Source of the DNA: Pseudomonadota bacterium
Lineage (GTDB): Bacteria > Pseudomonadota > Gammaproteobacteria > Xanthomonadales > Xanthomonadaceae
NCBI GenBank assembly: GCA_023391775.1
Contig: JAEWAG010000370.1
Span: 1 to 7,959, forward strand
Direction: 5' to 3'
Length of the DNA stretch: 7,959 bases
Position 1 is the stretch's first letter. Each line of letters starts with the position of its first letter. The notes under the pieces were generated by a model that was not told the DNA's origin, searched no databases, and was given only the letters and a program-made list of their open reading frames with translations. Positions 1-6,952 of this stretch are shown piece after piece. Made by a program: the position numbers and the translations under genes.

Positions 1-98
1 TCCCAAGGGGGCATGGGGCATCGCGCGGCTCCGCCGTCCATGGCTCCACCGCGCGACCGCAGGCCATCCATGGCCTGCTTGCCTCATACCCCTTGGGA
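1..98 (-). repeat. Intergenic three-way-junction repeat, copy 1
   Basis: This is an imperfect palindrome with two internal hairpins. The outer stem pairs 1-20 with 80-98: the ends TCCCAAGGGG and CCCCTTGGGA match perfectly, and the inner part has one bulge (g11) and one mismatch (c12/a88). Inside it are hairpin B, with TCGCGCGG at 21-28 against CCGCGCGA at 49-56, and hairpin A, with GCAGGCCA at 59-66 against TGGCCTGC at 71-78 around a 4-nt loop. The three stems leave almost no unpaired junction bases. The - strand of this copy aligns with the + strand of copy 2 (308-413) at about 80% identity, so the two are homologous repeats in inverted orientation. The element may extend left of the window. 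It reads open in several frames, which I attribute to base composition and not to coding. Confidence 0.75.
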
Positions 99-307
99 CG
101 ACCGCCGCTTGCGCCTTTGGGCTTCGAGCTTCGGTGGAGACAGTCCCTCTCCCTGTGGGAAACGGGTGGAGGCCGGTGCGCGCGTGGTTGATTCCCGCCA
201 CTCACCCCGCACTCTTCGCCCCCCCGGAGCGCGTCGACAGAACCCGGAAACATGCCGCCTCACTGATCGGGAAAGGGGAAGGAAAGGCGGACTGGAGCTC
301 GCGAAGA
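99..307. other. Non-coding spacer between the two repeat copies
   Basis: I see no convincing gene, RNA gene or promoter here. Frames stay open on both strands because of the high GC content, but the translations are rich in Arg, Ala, Pro and Ser, show no domain and lack a convincing ribosome binding site. Near the right end, AGCTCG and GAAG at about 295-306 resemble AGCTCG/GAAG on the - strand beside copy 1 (about 120-135). The repeat family may therefore extend somewhat beyond its palindromic core. Confidence 0.5.
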
Positions 308-413
308 CGCGGCAGCACGGGGGCATGGCGCAAGCGGCACAGGGATGTGCTGCGCTCGCGCGTTGGAGCAGGACGTGGAACCGCGCGATGCGCCATGCCC
401 CCGCGCTGTCGCG
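308..413 (+). repeat. Intergenic three-way-junction repeat, copy 2
   Basis: The outer stem pairs 308-332 with 389-413. Positions 318-332 and 389-403 are a perfect 15-bp inverted repeat, followed outward by one mismatch (317/404) and nine further pairs, one of them G-T (312/409). Hairpin A pairs 334-341 (GCGGCACA) with 346-353 (TGTGCTGC) around a GGGA loop. Hairpin B pairs TCGCGCG at 356-362 with CGCGCGA at 382-388. Only 333 and 354-355 are unpaired at the junction. Compared with copy 1, hairpin A differs at two positions where both partners changed together, so the fold is kept although the sequence differs. This is either a mobile palindromic repeat (REP/MITE-like) or a structured RNA or terminator-like element. 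The distance to the fumC start is about 150 bp. Confidence 0.8.
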
Positions 414-561
414 GTCCCTCCGAAGCCGGCGCCCTTGCTTCCGGTCCTCTTCCCCGTCGTGCAAGCGCAGCTGCGGAACAAACCTCTGCAGCCGCTGCCG
501 ACAGCGCCTTTCATGGTCGGCGCTATGCTCGGGGTCATCCCATCGGTACCGGAGTCTGGCC
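414..561 (+). other. fumC upstream region with overlapping hairpins
   Basis: This stretch should hold the fumC promoter and leader, but I cannot name a convincing promoter; TATGCT at 524-529 is a weak -10 candidate without a good -35. Two inverted repeats overlap: GCCGAC at 497-502 with GTCGGC at 516-521, and AGCGCC at 503-508 with GGCGCT at 519-524. They share 519-521, so only one can form at a time. GGAG at 551-554 is the likely fumC ribosome binding site, 7 nt before the ATG at 562. Confidence 0.4.
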
Positions 562-2040
<1,479 letters not shown>

Positions 2041-2072
2041 GCCTGCCCGCCCCGGCGTCCGGCGGCAACGGC

Positions 2073-2100
2073 AAGGCGCCGCGGCTGGCCGCGACGCCTT
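2073..2100. terminator. Probable bidirectional terminator between convergent genes
   Basis: The hairpin has AAGGCG at 2073-2078 pairing with CGCCTT at 2095-2100, one C/A mismatch, then CGCGG at 2080-2084 pairing with CCGCG at 2089-2093 around CTGG. It gives 11 pairs in 28 nt. The only base run is TTT at 2099-2101 on the + strand, so the U-tract is short. Its place, 33 nt after the fumC stop and 6 nt past the end of the - strand operon, supports termination from both sides. Termination in practice is not proven. Confidence 0.6.
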
Positions 2101-2105
2101 TCCCG

Positions 2106-2858
2106 CTACTGTTGCGTGGCCTGGCCAGCGGCGGCCGCATCGGCTTCGGCCGCCACGTCGGCGCTGTCCGCGTCGGGGATCACGTCGAACACCTGGCCCC
2201 CGGCCTGGACCTGGAAGCTCCGGGAGCCGTCCTCCTTGCCGCAGTTCTCGATGTCGTCCGCGCCCAGCGTCGCATAGGGCGTGAACTCCGGCACCGCCGC
2301 GGCCAGTGACTGCTGGGCCTGCTGCAGGCCAGGCAGGCGTCCGCACACCATCTCGCGTGCCTGCTGCTCGATGCGCTGGCCCTCGGCCTCCATGCGCTTC
2401 TCGAACTCCTCGGTAGTGCCGCCGAACACCGCCTTCAGGGCGCCGGTGGCGGCCTGCACGCCGAGGTCGGCCCCCTGCAGGCCCACCGCCATGCCGGCCC
2501 GGGCGATTTCCAGGACTTGCGCGCGATAGGCCAGCACCTGCTCCCGCTGTGCATCGTCCAGCGGCACCGCCTTGCCCTCGACCAGCAGGTCACCCTTCGG
2601 GGTGATCTCCGCGGTCGGCAGGTGGTCGGTGTCCTCGCCCCAGCGGAAGCCGTTGCTGTGCCGGCCGCCGATACTGATGTTCTCGGTCTCCAGCTTGCGC
2701 GCGGCCTGTTCCATCGCCGCCTGGACCCCGCGGCTGAGCAGGGAGCCGGAAGGCGCGCCGGCCGGCTCGGCCGGGTTGGCGGCCTCCTCCTTGCCGCCGC
2801 AGGCGGACACCGCGACGGCCAGGGCCAGTACAAGCAGGGAAGCGGGAATCTTGCGCAT
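2106..2858 (-). CDS. DUF2884 (YggN-like) family lipoprotein
   Basis: The 250-aa protein has no known biochemical function. It begins with a lipoprotein signal peptide (MRKIPASLLVLALAVAVSAC); the lipobox VSAC puts the lipidated Cys at residue 20, followed by GGKEE, so it is probably anchored in the outer membrane facing the periplasm. Residues about 60-206 match the neighbouring upstream protein (2870-3520): LPTAEITPKGDLLVEGKAV at 80-98, a helical middle, and LPGLQQAQQSLAAAVPEF at 175-192, leading to PYATLGADDIENC. Cys172 and Cys206 are conserved in both paralogs and may form a disulfide. The C-terminal 40 residues are acidic and Ala-rich, absent from the paralog. Start choice: GAGGAG lies 7 nt before the ATG, overlapping the stop of the upstream gene (TGAGGAG), which suggests translational coupling. 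It is the last gene of the operon. The DUF2884 assignment is from memory of family features. Confidence 0.75.
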   Translation of the reverse strand: MRKIPASLLVLALAVAVSACGGKEEAANPAEPAGAPSGSLLSRGVQAAMEQAARKLETENISIGGRHSNGFRWGEDTDHLPTAEITPKGDLLVEGKAVPLDDAQREQVLAYRAQVLEIARAGMAVGLQGADLGVQAATGALKAVFGGTTEEFEKRMEAEGQRIEQQAREMVCGRLPGLQQAQQSLAAAVPEFTPYATLGADDIENCGKEDGSRSFQVQAGGQVFDVIPDADSADVAAEADAAAAGQATQQ

Positions 2859-2869
2859 GTCGGTGCTCC

Positions 2870-3520
2870 TCAAAGGCGGGCGAACTCGCGCCGCACGTCG
2901 GCTTCGCAGGCCTGCACGTCGTCGGCGCGCAGGTTGGCATAGGGGCGGAACTCGGGCAGTCCGGCGGCCAGCGCCTGCTGCGACTCCATCAGCTCCGGCA
3001 GGGCGCCGCACAGCTCGAGGATGCCCGGTTCAAGGGTGGTGAGCAGGCGCTGCTCCAGCTGGCGCTCCAGGCGGCCCGTCATGGCGCTTGCCATCAGGCT
3101 GAGCAGCCCGCGGTCCACCGATTCCAGCGCCGCCTCGGCGGCCTGCTCGCCGATGCTAAGCCCGGCCAGAGCGACTTCGATCACCTGTCCGCGGTAGTCC
3201 TGCAGCTGCCGGCGCTGGTCGGGGGTGACGGCCACGGCCTTACCGGCCACCAGCAGGTCGCCGGCGGGGGAGATCTCGGCGTGGGGCAGGTCGGCGTCGG
3301 TGGCGCCGCGCTTGCCGGCGAAATGCAGGTTACGGCCCAGCTCGAGGTTGCCCGCGCGCAGTTCGTCGCGGGCGCCGGCAAGCTCGCGGCGGACCTCGGC
3401 GCGGGCCTCCTGCAGGCTGGCCGACAGGCTGTCCGGCTCGGCCCGTGCGGGGCCGGCGATGGCCGACACCGGCAGCAGCACGGCCAGCAGCAGGGCGCCG
3501 AGGCGGGAAGATGCGTGCAT
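2870..3520 (-). CDS. Exported DUF2884 (YggN-like) family protein
   Basis: This 216-aa protein has a cleavable signal peptide (hydrophobic residues about 7-22, probable cleavage after AIA or ARA near residues 22-27) and lacks a lipobox, so it should be soluble in the periplasm. A helical, Ala/Glu/Arg-rich segment (31-60) precedes the region shared with the downstream lipoprotein: LPHAEISPAGDLLVAGKAV at 78-96, YRGQVIEVALAG at 109-120, and LPELMESQQALAAGLPEFRP at 174-193. Cys171 and Cys205 match the two conserved Cys of the paralog. Function is unknown. A TTG start 15 nt upstream is possible, but ATG 3520 is preferred because GAGGAGG lies 6 nt before it and the TTG lies inside that signal. The start is 11 nt after the stop of the GSGD-repeat gene, the same spacing as at its own 3' junction. 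Confidence 0.72.
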   Translation of the reverse strand: MHASSRLGALLLAVLLPVSAIAGPARAEPDSLSASLQEARAEVRRELAGARDELRAGNLELGRNLHFAGKRGATDADLPHAEISPAGDLLVAGKAVAVTPDQRRQLQDYRGQVIEVALAGLSIGEQAAEAALESVDRGLLSLMASAMTGRLERQLEQRLLTTLEPGILELCGALPELMESQQALAAGLPEFRPYANLRADDVQACEADVRREFARL

Positions 3521-3531
3521 GGGAAGCCTCC

Positions 3532-4353
3532 TCAACGGGCCCTGGGCAGGCTGACCTGCCCGACATCACGATGGCGGACGTCGCCGGAGCCGACCGAGCC
3601 GACCTCCAGCGCCCGCGCACCGTGCACATCAAGGTCGCCCGAGCCGATGCTGTCGACCCGGACCTGGCCGCCGATCCGGTGCAGGCTGGCATCGCCCGAT
3701 CCGATCGAGCCGATCGCCACGTTCCCGGCTGCACCATCCACCTCCAGGTCGCCTGAGCCGATGCTGCCCACCTCGACATCGCCGCGGATGTCGCGCGCCT
3801 CGATGTCGCCCGAGCCGACCGACAGCACCTTCAGCGCGCCGGCGCCGTTGATCTCCAAGTCGCCCGAGCCCACTGCGGCGGTGACGCGCCGGGCGATGTC
3901 GTGTGCGGCCACGTCGCCCGAACCCAGGTCGACGCTGAGGCTGCGCGCGCCGGTGACGCTGGCATCGCCCGAGCCGACCTTGAGCTGCACGAGTACGTCG
4001 TCGGGCACGGTGCCGGTGACGTACAGGCCGCTGTAGGAGCGGCCGAAGTTGAGCTCGGCCCGGGGTGCATCGCGTCGCAGGGAAACACGCAGGGTGTCGC
4101 CGTCCCGGACCTGGACGACTTCCAGCTGCGCCAGCCGGTCGGCGCTGGAGGCGCAGGCCCGGCCCGCGAGCGAGCCCTGGCGGCCGGCGGCGGCGTTGAC
4201 CTCGAGGTCGTACGCGCCGACCTCGAACATCACTTTGTTCACGCCGGCCAGGTCCAGGTCCTGGGCGATCGGCCTGCTGTGCTCGCACTTGGGCTCGGCC
4301 AAGGCCACGCCCGGCAGGGCGGCACAGAGGATCAGGGGCAGCAGGTATCGCAT
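3532..4353 (-). CDS. Exported GIN-type (DUF2807/DUF4097-like) GSGD-repeat protein
   Basis: The 273-aa product has a signal peptide (residues 1-19, cleavage after ALA) and a mature N-terminal region with Cys23 and Cys67. From residue 127 it is built of eight repeats centred on GSGD, at 127, 144, 162, 180, 199, 218, 237 and 255, with a 17-19 residue period and alternating hydrophobic residues (for example VGSIGSGDLEV). This pattern is typical of the right-handed beta-solenoid of putative auto-transporter adhesin head GIN-domain proteins; the molecular role of such proteins is unknown. It most likely sits in the periplasm or on the envelope. ATG 4353 is chosen because it starts the signal peptide and has GGAG about 8 nt upstream; the open frame extends further, without features. 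It lies 52 nt after the permease, a gap that holds a strong hairpin. The acidic GSGD turns could bind a cation, but that is speculation. Confidence 0.78.
   Translation of the reverse strand: MRYLLPLILCAALPGVALAEPKCEHSRPIAQDLDLAGVNKVMFEVGAYDLEVNAAAGRQGSLAGRACASSADRLAQLEVVQVRDGDTLRVSLRRDAPRAELNFGRSYSGLYVTGTVPDDVLVQLKVGSGDASVTGARSLSVDLGSGDVAAHDIARRVTAAVGSGDLEINGAGALKVLSVGSGDIEARDIRGDVEVGSIGSGDLEVDGAAGNVAIGSIGSGDASLHRIGGQVRVDSIGSGDLDVHGARALEVGSVGSGDVRHRDVGQVSLPRAR
3580..3975 (-). repeat. Coding repeat: eight GSGD units
   Basis: These bases encode residues 127-258 of the solenoid protein. On the + strand the recurring core is TCGCCCGAGCC with variants (TCGCCGGAGCC, TCGCCTGAGCC, TCGCCCGATCC, TCGCCCGAACC), spaced 51-57 nt apart. 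Synonymous differences between units, with the protein core kept, argue for old repeats held by selection and not for a recent tandem expansion. Confidence 0.85.
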
Positions 4354-4372
4354 ATCGGTTCTCCGGGGAGGC

Positions 4373-4395
4373 GGCGGCGCCGGGTGGGCGCCGCC
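4373..4395 (-). promoter_or_regulatory. Intercistronic hairpin between permease and GSGD-repeat gene
   Basis: A perfect 9-bp, all G/C inverted repeat (GGCGGCGCC at 4373-4381, GGCGCCGCC at 4387-4395) encloses a 5-nt loop. In the mRNA it starts 11 nt after the permease stop and ends about 8 nt before the ribosome binding site of the next gene. No U-tract follows, so an intrinsic terminator is unlikely. A role in mRNA processing, 3' end protection or partial attenuation would change the ratio of transporter to exported proteins. That role is inferred. Confidence 0.5.
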
Positions 4396-4405
4396 CGCAG
4401 GCAGG

Positions 4406-5398
4406 TCAGGCTTCGTCGCGCCAGCGGCGCAGCTGGATGGCGATGGCGATGAACACCACGCCGACGGCCGCACCGATCCACAGGTCCCAGCTGGCGTACA
4501 GGCTCCAGCTGCTGGTCTGGTCCAGGATCGCGGCCACCAGCTGGCCCGGGTCATGGATCGAACCCTGCGCCAGTCGGTCCTCCAGGCCGTTGAGGCTCCA
4601 GGTGCCGGGGATCACGCTCATCAGGCCGCGGTATACCGCCACGTACCAGATCATCCCGTAGGGCAGGCTGATGCCGGGGATCGCGCCGAGCACGCTGACC
4701 ATCACGCAGCCCAGCACCGGGACCAGCACCGCCCACAGGAACGGCTTGCTGCGCACGAAGGCCGAGCACATCATCAGCCAGCCCACCGCGGGCAGCATCC
4801 ACAGCAGGCCCAGCGGCACGGTCAGCAGCATCCGCCAGGCCACGGTGAAGGGGTGGGCGTGGGTGAACAGCGCCGTGGGGTGGGGCATGCCGCTGGCCAT
4901 CATCGCCACCGCGGCCAGCAGCCACAGGGCCACGCCGACCAGCAGGCCGACGACCACCGACAGCAGCGGTGCCAGCAACAGGGCCCACGCCGCCTTGGAC
5001 AGCACGGTCTGGCTGTCGGACACCGGCAGCGATTTCCAGAACAGCGCACTGCGGTCGCGGCGGTCGTCGTACAGGCTGCCCAGGGCGTAGAAGAACACCA
5101 CGAAGGCCAGCACCACGCCGGTCAGGCTGCAGCCGGCCATCAGCAGGCCATCGCCGGCCGCGCCCACGCTGCCGAGATAGCCGGGCAGGTCGTCCATCGC
5201 GGGTGTTCCATCCAGGTTGCGCCGGGCCTGGACCACCCCGGCCACCGCCAGCAGGGTCGACATGAACACGGCGATGCCGCCGGTGATCACGGGCGCCCAC
5301 AGGAAGCCTCCCCGGTTTTCCCAGAATTCGCGGCGCAGCAGCCAGTGGAAGGTCCGCGTCCAGCGGTTGCCGGCGGCATTGGCGGCGATGGCGTTCAT
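4406..5398 (-). CDS. ABC-2 type transporter permease
   Basis: The 330-aa product is an inner-membrane protein with about six hydrophobic spans, near residues 33-56, 84-107, 138-167, 188-213, 219-240 and 304-322. The cytoplasmic loop after the second span reads DDRRDRSALFWKSLPVSD (111-128); this (E/D)RxxRSxLFWKSLPVS wording is typical of ABC-2 membrane subunits that work with YtrB/BcrA-like ATPases. The loop between spans five and six (about 257-300) is probably periplasmic. Substrate cannot be read from sequence; related systems are linked to peptide antibiotics and cell-wall stress. Its ATG overlaps the ATPase stop by 4 nt (ATGA), with AAGGAA about 8 nt upstream, so the two subunits are translationally coupled. 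The frame is open far upstream across the ATPase gene, but that part is a shadow. Confidence 0.88.
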   Translation of the reverse strand: MNAIAANAAGNRWTRTFHWLLRREFWENRGGFLWAPVITGGIAVFMSTLLAVAGVVQARRNLDGTPAMDDLPGYLGSVGAAGDGLLMAGCSLTGVVLAFVVFFYALGSLYDDRRDRSALFWKSLPVSDSQTVLSKAAWALLLAPLLSVVVGLLVGVALWLLAAVAMMASGMPHPTALFTHAHPFTVAWRMLLTVPLGLLWMLPAVGWLMMCSAFVRSKPFLWAVLVPVLGCVMVSVLGAIPGISLPYGMIWYVAVYRGLMSVIPGTWSLNGLEDRLAQGSIHDPGQLVAAILDQTSSWSLYASWDLWIGAAVGVVFIAIAIQLRRWRDEA

Positions 5399-6282
5399 GC
5401 GTAGGTTCCTTTCATCAGGGCGACGAACAGGTCGGCCAGGCCGGGCGTCCGGACCTCGCCGAGGGCGGCGGCGCGCTCGCGCGGCAGCCCGTCGTACAGC
5501 AGCACGGTCTTGCCGAAGGGCAGGGCGCGCTCTTCCACCGGACCCAGGGCGCGGGCCTCGGCGATCCGGTCGGCACCGACCAGCACTTCGGTGTAGCGCT
5601 CGGCCAGATGGTCCATTTCCGCGGACAGCACGATCCGGCCGTCGCGGATGAACAGCACGTCGGTGAGGATGTGCTCGATCTCCTCGACCTGGTGGGTGGT
5701 GACCAGGATGGTCTTGTTCTCGTCGAAGTAGTCCTCCAGCAGGCGCTGGTAGAACTGCTTGCGGTAGAGGATGTCCAGGCCCAGGGTCGGCTCGTCCAGC
5801 ACCAGCAGGCGCGCGTCGATGGCCATCACCAGGGCCAGGTGCAGCTGCACGATCATGCCCTTGGACATCTCGCGCACCCGCAGCTTCGGGTTGAGCTGGG
5901 TGTTGGCCAGCAGGCGCTCGCACTTGGCCCGGTCGAAGCGCGGATGCACCCCGGCGACGAAGTCGATCGCCTCGTGCACCCGCATCCAGCGCGGCAGCAC
6001 GGCCACGTCGGCGATGAAGCACACCTGGTTCATGAGTTCGTCGCGCTGGGTGCGCGGGTCCATGCCCAGCACCGAGAGCTGGCCGTCGAACCGGGTCAGG
6101 CCCAGGATCGCCTTGAGCGCGGTGGTCTTGCCGGCACCGTTGGGCCCGATCAGGCCGACGATCCGGCCGGCGCCGATGTGGAAATCCGCGCCGGCGACTG
6201 CCACGCGGTGCCGGTAGGCCTTGCGCAGGCCGCGGGCGGACACCACCGGAGTGGCGTCGTGGTTGGATACGGTCGCGTTCAT
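5395..6282 (-). CDS. ABC transporter ATP-binding protein (YtrB/BcrA-like)
   Basis: This 295-aa cytoplasmic ATPase should power the permease encoded next to it. Visible motifs: Walker A GPNGAGKTT at 46-54, Walker B LLVLDEP at 159-165 with catalytic Glu164, D-loop GLD at 168-170, and the switch His197 in TTHQ. Two motifs are atypical. The signature helix reads MSKGM at 139-143 in place of LSGGQ, and the Q-loop position appears to be Asp92 in FIADVAVLP. These occur, to my knowledge, in a recognisable subgroup of ABC-2 ATPases, so the protein need not be inactive. The C-terminal 70 residues (about 225-295) form an accessory domain seen in this type. The ATG is one base after the regulator's stop codon, with GGAAGGA about 5 nt upstream. 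It could be called ccmA-like by automatic annotation; haem export is not supported. Confidence 0.92.
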   Translation of the reverse strand: MNATVSNHDATPVVSARGLRKAYRHRVAVAGADFHIGAGRIVGLIGPNGAGKTTALKAILGLTRFDGQLSVLGMDPRTQRDELMNQVCFIADVAVLPRWMRVHEAIDFVAGVHPRFDRAKCERLLANTQLNPKLRVREMSKGMIVQLHLALVMAIDARLLVLDEPTLGLDILYRKQFYQRLLEDYFDENKTILVTTHQVEEIEHILTDVLFIRDGRIVLSAEMDHLAERYTEVLVGADRIAEARALGPVEERALPFGKTVLLYDGLPRERAAALGEVRTPGLADLFVALMKGTYA

Positions 6283-6283
6283 G

Positions 6284-6646
6284 TCAGTCCTTCCCCAGTG
6301 ATTCGAGCAGTTCCCGCATCGACAGGCCCAGGCGCTGGATGCGCTCGACCACTGCCGGCCATTCCTCGGTCAGGAAGCGCTCGCGCTCGGTGCTGCGCAG
6401 CTTCCGCGAGGCCTCCTCGGTGACGAACATGCCCAGGCCGCGGCGCTTCTCGACCAGGCCCTCGTCGGCCAGCTCCTGGTAGGCGCGGGAAACGGTGATC
6501 GGGTTGAGCTGGTATTCGGCGGCCACCTGGCGGACCGAGGGCAGGGCGTCGCCCGGTTTGAGGATCCCGTCGAGCATCATGGCGATCACGCGCTCCTTCA
6601 ATTGACGGTAGATGGGAGCGCCGTCGCTCCATTGGATGTCGCTCAT
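6284..6646 (-). CDS. GntR family transcriptional regulator, YtrA subfamily
   Basis: The 120-aa protein has an N-terminal winged helix-turn-helix (residues about 10-76). Family wording is clear: PIYRQLKERV, LKPGDALPSVRQVA at 29-42, the recognition helix NPITVSRAYQEL at 48-59, and the wing EKRRGLGMFV at 66-75. Only about 45 residues follow, too short for the FCD or UTRA ligand domains of other GntR subfamilies; this short helical tail marks the YtrA type, which includes Xanthomonas HpaR1/YtrA. It probably binds DNA as a dimer at the palindrome at 6927-6952 and represses its own operon. The co-transcribed ABC transporter is the usual partner of YtrA regulators. The start ATG is 3 nt after the stop of the small upstream gene and has GGAG 7 nt before it, inside that gene's end. 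Confidence 0.92.
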   Translation of the reverse strand: MSDIQWSDGAPIYRQLKERVIAMMLDGILKPGDALPSVRQVAAEYQLNPITVSRAYQELADEGLVEKRRGLGMFVTEEASRKLRSTERERFLTEEWPAVVERIQRLGLSMRELLESLGKD

Positions 6647-6649
6647 AGA

Positions 6650-6904
6650 TCAGCTCCGTGAGCGCAGCGCGTGCGCGAAGGAGAAATAGGGCATGGCCAG
6701 GGACGCCCGCAGCCGCTGGGTGGGCTGTTCGGCGGCGGCCTCCAGCCCGGCCTCGGCACGCTCCAGGGCGGCCTCGCCGGGTCCATAATTGCCAGCGCGT
6801 CCTGCATCGGCCGCCAGCCAGGCCAGGGCGCAGACGGTCACGGCCACGGCCGCGCCCGACGCGACGAGCCGGGACTGGCGACTTGCGTGGTGGATGCGAA
6901 TCAT
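6650..6904 (-). CDS. Small membrane-anchored or exported protein, first gene of the operon
   Basis: I do not recognise a named family. The 84-aa product has a basic start (MIRIHHASRQSR), one hydrophobic segment at about 13-32, then an Ala/Glu-rich, probably helical stretch (44-60) and a C-terminal MPYFSFAHALRSRS. The hydrophobic segment could be a signal peptide cleaved near ADA (about residue 34) or a single membrane anchor. Support for it being real: AGGA lies 6 nt before the ATG, it begins about 30 nt after the predicted transcription start, and its stop is only 3 nt from the regulator's ATG, with the regulator's ribosome binding site inside it. It could sense or assist the transporter, or act mainly as a translated leader coupling regulator synthesis. 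Confidence 0.68.
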   Translation of the reverse strand: MIRIHHASRQSRLVASGAAVAVTVCALAWLAADAGRAGNYGPGEAALERAEAGLEAAAEQPTQRLRASLAMPYFSFAHALRSRS

Positions 6905-6926
6905 GTGGCGTCCTGCTTTGGGTGAC

Positions 6927-6952
6927 TGGTGTTGTATTCAACTATAACACCA
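6927..6952. promoter_or_regulatory. Predicted operator for the YtrA-type GntR regulator (GGTG-N16-CACC)
   Basis: This is a 26-bp palindrome with half-sites TGGTGTTnTA and TAnAACACCA separated by 6 nt. All nine defined bases of each half-site match their partners. GGTG at 6928-6931 and CACC at 6948-6951 are exactly 16 nt apart. From memory, GGTG-N16-CACC is the motif reported for Xanthomonas citri YtrA. It covers the -10 box of the operon promoter on the - strand, so binding should block RNA polymerase. It also lies 64 nt before the divergent peroxidase gene. Confidence 0.82.

Noticed and set aside
185..235. tRNA-like text (GGTTGATTCCCGCCA) reminiscent of a T arm
   Set aside because: No anticodon arm, D arm or acceptor stem can be assembled around it.
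13..561. Extension of the fumC reading frame upstream to position 13
   Set aside because: The frame is open only by composition and crosses both structured repeats; no family similarity is visible before RVEHDS, and a good GGAG precedes ATG 562.
3521..3535. TTG start giving five more residues (MRRLP) to the exported DUF2884 protein
   Set aside because: The TTG lies beside and within the ribosome binding site GAGGAGG that serves ATG 3520 and would itself lack one.
3580..3975. Regularly spaced repeats as a possible CRISPR array or recent tandem duplication
   Set aside because: The repeats are in frame, encode GSGD turns of one protein and vary at synonymous positions; spacing follows the solenoid period.
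4049..5404. 451-codon + strand frame, very rich in Gln, His and Gly
   Set aside because: Antisense to the permease and GSGD-repeat genes; composition reflects the complement of Leu/Ala/Val codons, with no ribosome binding site or motif.
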